This document shows positions 58,421-64,000 of a stretch of DNA of 64,000 nt, one piece after another (within the stretch, counting starts at the first letter, position 1; every line of letters starts with the position of its first letter). Both the position numbers and the translations under genes were made by a program. The stretch covers positions 537,988-601,987 of the forward strand of contig JACEVL010000803.1 in the NCBI GenBank assembly GCA_020284085.1, read 5' to 3'. The DNA is from Aporrectodea caliginosa. Taxonomy: Eukaryota; Annelida; Clitellata; Crassiclitellata; Lumbricidae. The notes under the pieces are model-generated. The model did not search any database and was not told the DNA's origin. It worked only from the letters and a program-made list of their open reading frames with translations.

Positions 58421-61321
58421 ATAATTATGGCACTGCTGTTAATATTCTATTTATTATTTAACTCTTAGCATTTGGGCTCACAACTGATAATAATTATAAT
58501 CTAACTGGCCACCCGTGCTCATATGTTGAGTTTAAGAAACAGAAATCGTTAACGCTTCATTCATACTCATGGCTGCCTCTCAGGCTAGCTTAAGGGACTG
58601 CTCTTCTTCTTCTTACTTAAAGTAGTTCTTGTCACAGGAAGTGGGCAGACAATGAAAAGATAAGCAATGGAAGATAACAGACAGCAAAGGAAGACAACAT
58701 CCTAGAACCTAGTCACTTGTTGTTTGCCAAATGCAACAATCGGAATTACTCATCCATCCCATAGTTCCGGTGTACCTTTTGCACCTGTAGGGGTAAATAG
58801 TGTGTGCACCCACTGACCCCGAGGGGCAGCTCATTTACCCACACACCTCTTCTACACTCGCCTACCCATCCCCTAAACCACCAGAGGTTCCATTTGGGTG
58901 CTTTGACAATCACAGCCCAATCAGTGATGCTTCTGTTCTTTCAAGTATTGCAGATCAAAACACCCATTGTAGACATTTCATGACCATCTGGGATGACCGC
59001 TCCCAAGCCCAGACGTAACCCTTGGTTGGGATTGCCCCAGGCCTTCGTCTCTACCCGCCATCTTCAACTCCACAACCCATTTCTGATCCACTGTGCTTGG
59101 AATTCCACCAGGCAGATATTCATTCCATTAACCTAGAACCGCCCGAAGTAACTCGTTAAGACCGAATCTATCATTATCAAGGCAGAGTCTATCAGGGCCT
59201 TAAAACAAACATCGCATTTGTCAGAATTAGCAACAATCATTGCCTTCAAATTGGCAACTCAAAACTTGAAACTGAAAACTTCATGTCGTCCATATAAAAT
59301 TGTCGAAATTCTATACCACCGCCTCGGCATATCCATCAGCTCTATTAAATTCCAGTCATCCGCCCCAACTGCCTTTGTCAAAGTATTTTTGAAGACCAGA
59401 AAAGTACTCACAACTCTTTGCAATATCCTTCAAGAACAATTACAACAGGGATATATAATTCGGAAATAGACTACTATAGCTGTAATCCACAAGGACATAC
59501 TTCGGATCAGATACCAACTGTTAACTTGGTAAAAAAGTCTTGTGGTTGGCACACCTTTATGCACATTGGTCCTCCTCATCTAACTATCAACGGCTTTGAG
59601 GGAATTCATTAGCAACAGCTGTATGTGAATTCACTACCAAAAGCTTTGTGGGAATTCCTCACCAAAATCTTAGTGGGAATTCCTTACCAAAAGCTTTGTG
59701 GAAATTATCAACATCTTCGTGAGCTTTTTTTGCTCTTATCTCCTTTCACAACATCTGATGTCTGATCTTTTAACAGCATCCCTCACTTTTGACGTGGTTT
59801 CATAAATTAACATGACATAAGCATAAACAGAACTGATACTAATCTGTTGCTGGATGATTGCAACATCCATAAAATTCATGCTGACTATACAGTGCATGGC
59901 TGCAGAACAGGGTGTGATCTGTGGTTTGGGGCAGTGGTGTAAAGAACTCTGGGTCTCTGGGTAAAAGTTGCAATATGATTTTAAAGGTGGGAGAGGCACA
60001 TTTAAAAACTGACTCAGTGGTGCTTAACGCAACATTTTAACTGCAATTCCTTAACTGGTGTCAGGCCCATTAAACCCTTCATATAAACACGACAAAATAA
60101 TACACTAAACGTAGACAGTATAATTGGAACAAATCTCTGGCCCATACAGCACTTAAATGATGGGTACATGCCCCCAATGTTCCCCTCTGGGACTGCCACC
60201 GCTGCCTCTGGGCATTCACATTTGCATACCTCCACCTTCATAGTGCCACTTACACCTAGTAAGTGACCAACAGGAGCTTAATGGCTGGGGCAAATGCACC
60301 CAATGGGGTTCATCTAACCCCGTCAGAGGAAGCCGTCTATATTGTAATTGTAATCACAATTTATATAGCGCAGCTTCTACAGAAACCCTTCAGAGGCATT
60401 CCCAACCAGACAACACAAAACCACAGATGAATACAAACATTTTCACATCCGTTTGGAAGAGAGGCAACAAAAGAATTTGAGAGTTGAGTTGAACTAGTAA
60501 TTCTCTCGCGGTCTTAACGATGTTAAAACCATGTCTAATTGCATAGAATGGTGATTTCAGTGTGCTCCTCACAAAGGAACTGGTTAATCATCATCACATA
60601 TTCGTTTATTAGAAGAAAAATCAAGTTGACACAGCCGCAACTTAAACAAGCAATAGTACATTATGAGGCAGGTTCTGAAGCGGCTAACCAGCGTGGCCTA
60701 ATAGCCAGACCTGTCCGTATTCCACTAATATAAAATTATATAGTTACGTTCACTGTAAGAATAACTGCACCTTTCCTATGATTAAAAAAGGAAGACATTA
60801 AGAATTGCACAATGACCTACTGTAAAAGTTAGATTGATTAATGAACATGGCAATAGGGCGACCCTTTTAGCGGAACTTGATGTTCCTTTGAGTTTACCCA
60901 TTGTTACTGGATTGCATGTCTTAATATTGTGTGTTTGAACTATTAAGGTTAACAATAACGTTGACTGATAGATTAAGAAGAACCGCCCCTTTCTCAAGTT
61001 GCATGAACCAATGCTAATTCAAACAGAGTCATAGTTGCATTCATACTAATACTACTAACACTGGTAAGGGCAGTAATACTAAACAAATACTACAAAACAC
61101 ACAGGGAACCGGAGAATATCAAACTAACACCACTGTGTGCTGATTCTACTAGCCTTCTAAATAGTACTAATATATTCTACATTCTCAAATAATCACTTCT
61201 AAAGTTCCGTTGTAAAAGCAGCTTTAGCATAAACGACCAACCTTGTGTATAACTGAATTCAGTGGGAATCAGTTTGGAATATTGTTTGCTCAATGCGTTA
61301 ATTCAATAATTACGATTCTTA

Positions 61322-61741
61322 GGCAAAACTGGGAACGGCGGTCCCAAATTATGAAATATGCATTTTCGTCACAAACGTCCCAAATTATGAAATGAAAGAA
61401 GTCTACAAAGTTATTTGATATTGTCACTTTAAAATGGAAGCTGGATTGATGAAAAGAACTGTTTCTATAAATGGAAGCTGGATTGATGAAAACATTCATG
61501 TGTTGAAATAGAAGCTGGATTGATCGAAATAATTTTTCCCGTAAATAGACGCTGGATACCAAGCTGGTTGCATGGATGAAACTAAGTTTCCATTCAATAG
61601 AAGCTGGATGAAAATAATGTTTTCAGTAATTAGAAGCTGGATTCCTGAGAATATATAGCACGTTTTAGCGAAACTACAAGAAAGCGGCCTCTGTTGATTT
61701 CTTTCATTTCATAATTTGGGACCGCCGTTCCCAGTTTTGCC
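61322..61741. mobile_element. Inverted-repeat element with internal tandem repeats
   Basis: Perfect 36-bp terminal inverted repeats (outer 20 bp GGCAAAACTGGGAACGGCGG) and a perfect 8-bp duplication GATTCTTA at 61314-61321 and 61742-61749. Inside, TAGAAGCTGGATTGATGAAA-type units recur six or seven times, and the inner part of the left end (GTCCCAAATTATGAAAT) is duplicated. Confidence 0.95.
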
Positions 61742-61862
61742 GATTCTTACGCAATGCTGTTACGTGGGCTTCGTAAGAGAAGTATAATACACACTATCGA
61801 AGAGACAGTTTTCCCTCCCCACATGTTAAAACATATTTACGACCTTTATAAAATAAACTTAC

Positions 61863-62214
61863 CTTCACAAGTCTAACACACACGAATAACGTTTGAACGG
61901 CCATATCGATCAGTTTGGAAAAGTTTTAATATCGCAGCTCAACTCAAAACAGAGACAAGAGAATAAATTCCAATTTCTCAGCGTACAATTGAACCTTCGT
62001 CGCAGAGGGAGAACCACAGATATAATGCGCAACAAACTGTCGACCAGTACTAGAACCGCGTCTCCTCAACCGAGCGTCCACAGCGGATGTCTCGTTAAGA
62101 ACTCTTCGAACGTGTTCTGTCCCTCTTCTAGCCGCTCACTGCAGTCACATAAAAGCGATCAGAAGTGTTCAACTTTTGACCCAGGTGAGATTTCATTTCC
62201 TGTCTTTTCATTCT
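61863..62214 (-). other. Putative FGFR non-coding first exon
   Basis: On the minus strand a perfect donor (GAAG before GTAAGT) occurs at 61863, directly downstream of a CpG-rich stretch. It would pair with the acceptor at 54680, giving a first intron of about 7.2 kb. The 5' end is a guess. A plus-strand ORF covering 61893-62393 has no recognisable product and is probably fortuitous. Confidence 0.35.
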
Positions 62215-62520
62215 TATCCCGCTTGGAACCCTGTGAATGCAGCGACAGCCCGCCCGTCCGCCCGCCCGGCGTTCGTCCACCCGCGCGGCCGCCGCCCGCA
62301 CGAGCGACGGCGGCGGCTGCCCGTCTTTGGGCCAATGGCAGGCGGTCGACTCCAACGCCACCCACGCGCGCCCGTGGAGCCAACTTATGCTGAGCAGAGT
62401 CTGATGAATTACAAGCTGCTATCGGCCACAGCAATTTTCTCTTTGCCTTGCGGACACCGCAGTTGGCGACGGAAGGACGGACGGTCAGATGGACGGGCGG
62501 ACATCCGCAGGAGGACCGTG
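62215..62520. promoter_or_regulatory. CpG-rich stretch, likely promoter region
   Basis: This is the only GC- and CpG-dense segment in an otherwise AT-rich window (runs such as GCGCGGCCGCCGCCCGC and GGACGGACGG), with a CCAAT motif near 62333. It lies upstream of FGFR in FGFR orientation, next to a consensus donor. It could also serve an unseen plus-strand gene to the right. No TATA box is clear. Confidence 0.4.
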
Positions 62521-62810
62521 TCCAGATGGTCCGGATGGAGATGGTCAGGGTGGAGAAATGGGGCGGGGTGTTGGACTGCGATAAGCGTTTTCTAAATAAA
62601 GAAGGGGACGGGCAGCAATTTCCGGTTGGTGGACTTCCCTTAAACCCACAAAACGCGCGCTAAATTACAGACAATATTATGCTCAGAAGAAACGTCGGCT
62701 GAACATTTTTGTCAACCGCCTCCGTTCAAGTTTTCACAGATTGTCGCCTCAAAGGGAGATAATTGCATCAAGGCAACGCCTTTTTGACGCAATTCAGCCC
62801 TGCCTATTAG

Positions 62811-62845
<35 letters not shown>

Positions 62846-64000
62846 ACATATATATGTATATATGTATTGTATGTATATATATTACTATATTATAAGTGCT
62901 GTGCATCATCACTCCCCACCCGTCCGTGGGCGGGTTCTACATGTCTGCGGGAGCTCGCCAGTGCGTGGGACTCTTCTAGTTTAATACTAGAATACTCTTC
63001 ACGTATTAACTTTTTGTTCTTAGTAACTTTAACATCAAATGAATGGGGTTGGAGACAGCTCGAGTGGAAAGGAGCATGCTCGGAATAATCAAACAGAGGA
63101 AGGAAGCTCACATAAAATACATGCCGTATATATACATACAAGCATACATACAGACATACAAAACATACTATATATACACATACCATACATACATACATAG
63201 ATAAAATACACAATATACACATGCATGCACACATACATACATACAATACAATACAATATACAATACAACTGCCTTTGATAATGCCCTTCTTCCAAAGGTG
63301 GCCCAAAGCTCAGAAGTGCAAACGCCTTGCAGAGCAATTCTGAGTTAAGGACTTGCTCATGATCCCTACACAGTAACCGCCCAAGACGAGGATCGAACCC
63401 CCGTACTTTCAGTGTTACAGGTCAACCGCTCTAACCAGTCGGTCACCGTGCCACACAAACATACATACATACCATCGATACATAGGCCTACATCCAAAAC
63501 CTAGTCCATAAGGTACATTGCTAAAACAGTCGGTGGAGCAAAGACACGGCTGCTGTGACCTGGCCCCACCATCTGATTACCTGCTGCTGTTAAATCCCCA
63601 ACTAATCGCCGACGGACTCCGAAAGGAAACGAAACAAGCCGAAGCCAGATGGAGCTACTTCGGTGCACGCTCATCAGTATGGAAGAGGATTTCATCAGCA
63701 AACTGCACCAGCAGTTGTGTGCTGTCCAGCGGAGAATTGGGGGGGGGGTGGGTGGGGGGGGTGAGACGAAAACGAGCAACGATTAGGTCCAGACATTAAG
63801 GCAGTGTATGATACAAAACTGACTGAATTAAAGGATAAAAAAGGATTTTAATTTGAATAAACCTGGTAGGATTACATTTGTGTTCAGAATTAATTGTTCA
63901 CTGCAGAGTTTTTATTGGATGCTATCAGTGGCGTCTACCAATGGGCGGTTGGGGTTGGGAGAACGATCTCTCACGTCTTACGGTTACCAGAACAAGGGGG
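62521..64000. other. No gene recognised
   Basis: Contains an AT microsatellite (about 62808-62885), an ACAT array (63120-63245), a family C SINE and unique sequence. Short ORFs at 63501-63800 match nothing I recognise. Confidence 0.5.
63243..63455 (-). mobile_element. tRNA-derived SINE, family C
   Basis: Best-preserved copy: reversed B-box GAGGATCGAACCCCC and A-box CGCTCTAACCAGTCGG, body AAGGACTTGCTCATGATCCC, tail CAATACAATACAATATACAA. Confidence 0.82.

Noticed and set aside
61893..62393. 166-codon plus-strand ORF as a gene.
   Set aside because: Its second half is the CpG-rich stretch, no known domain is visible, and it overlaps the likely FGFR leader on the other strand.

Overview
The window is animal nuclear DNA: interrupted genes with GT-AG introns, tRNA-derived SINEs, many short inverted-repeat (hAT-like) elements and very abundant microsatellites and minisatellites. 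Two tyrosine kinase genes lie tail to tail. Single invertebrate-style copies of an FRK/Src42A-type Src-family kinase and of an FGF receptor, plus the repeat landscape, suggest a marine invertebrate. I cannot fix the phylum from sequence alone.

Region 1-17.5 kb, plus strand: nine coding exons (3007-17512) encode SH3, SH2 and tyrosine kinase domains of an FRK-like non-receptor kinase. All splice phases agree. The first exon, carrying the start codon, was not found; it is either in 1-3006 and unrecognised or outside the window. The protein ends about 13 residues after the kinase fold and has no Csk-type regulatory tail tyrosine. The introns are packed with SINEs, hAT-like MITEs, a LINE fragment and a minisatellite that has amplified the 5' splice site of the first visible exon.

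Region 17.5-21.7 kb: the convergent intergenic interval, with no gene seen; it holds SINE and MITE copies and probably the FGFR 3' UTR.

Region 21.7-54.5 kb, minus strand: sixteen coding exons (21658-54476) form a complete FGF receptor of 784 codons. It has a signal peptide, three Ig domains, a transmembrane segment, a juxtamembrane segment, a kinase and a short Ser/Thr-rich tail. The reading frame closes exactly over 2355 coding bases. A probable 5' UTR continues in an exon from 54679 and in a first exon whose donor is at 61863, next to a CpG-rich stretch (about 62215-62520) that is the likely promoter.

Region 54.5-64 kb: FGFR intron 1 (polypurine, CAT and GACA arrays, and an unusual MITE with perfect 36-bp terminal repeats), the putative promoter, then SINE and simple-repeat sequence with no recognisable gene.

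Functionally, the two genes encode a receptor tyrosine kinase and a cytoplasmic tyrosine kinase. Nothing in the sequence shows co-regulation beyond shared 3' flanking DNA. The most notable features are the splice-donor minisatellite, the loss of the regulatory tail in the FRK-like kinase, MITEs ending about 35 bp before two FRK-like splice acceptors, complementary tetranucleotide arrays flanking the FGFR D3 exon, and a sharp change near 19 kb in the density of the palindromic octamer TAGGCCTA.
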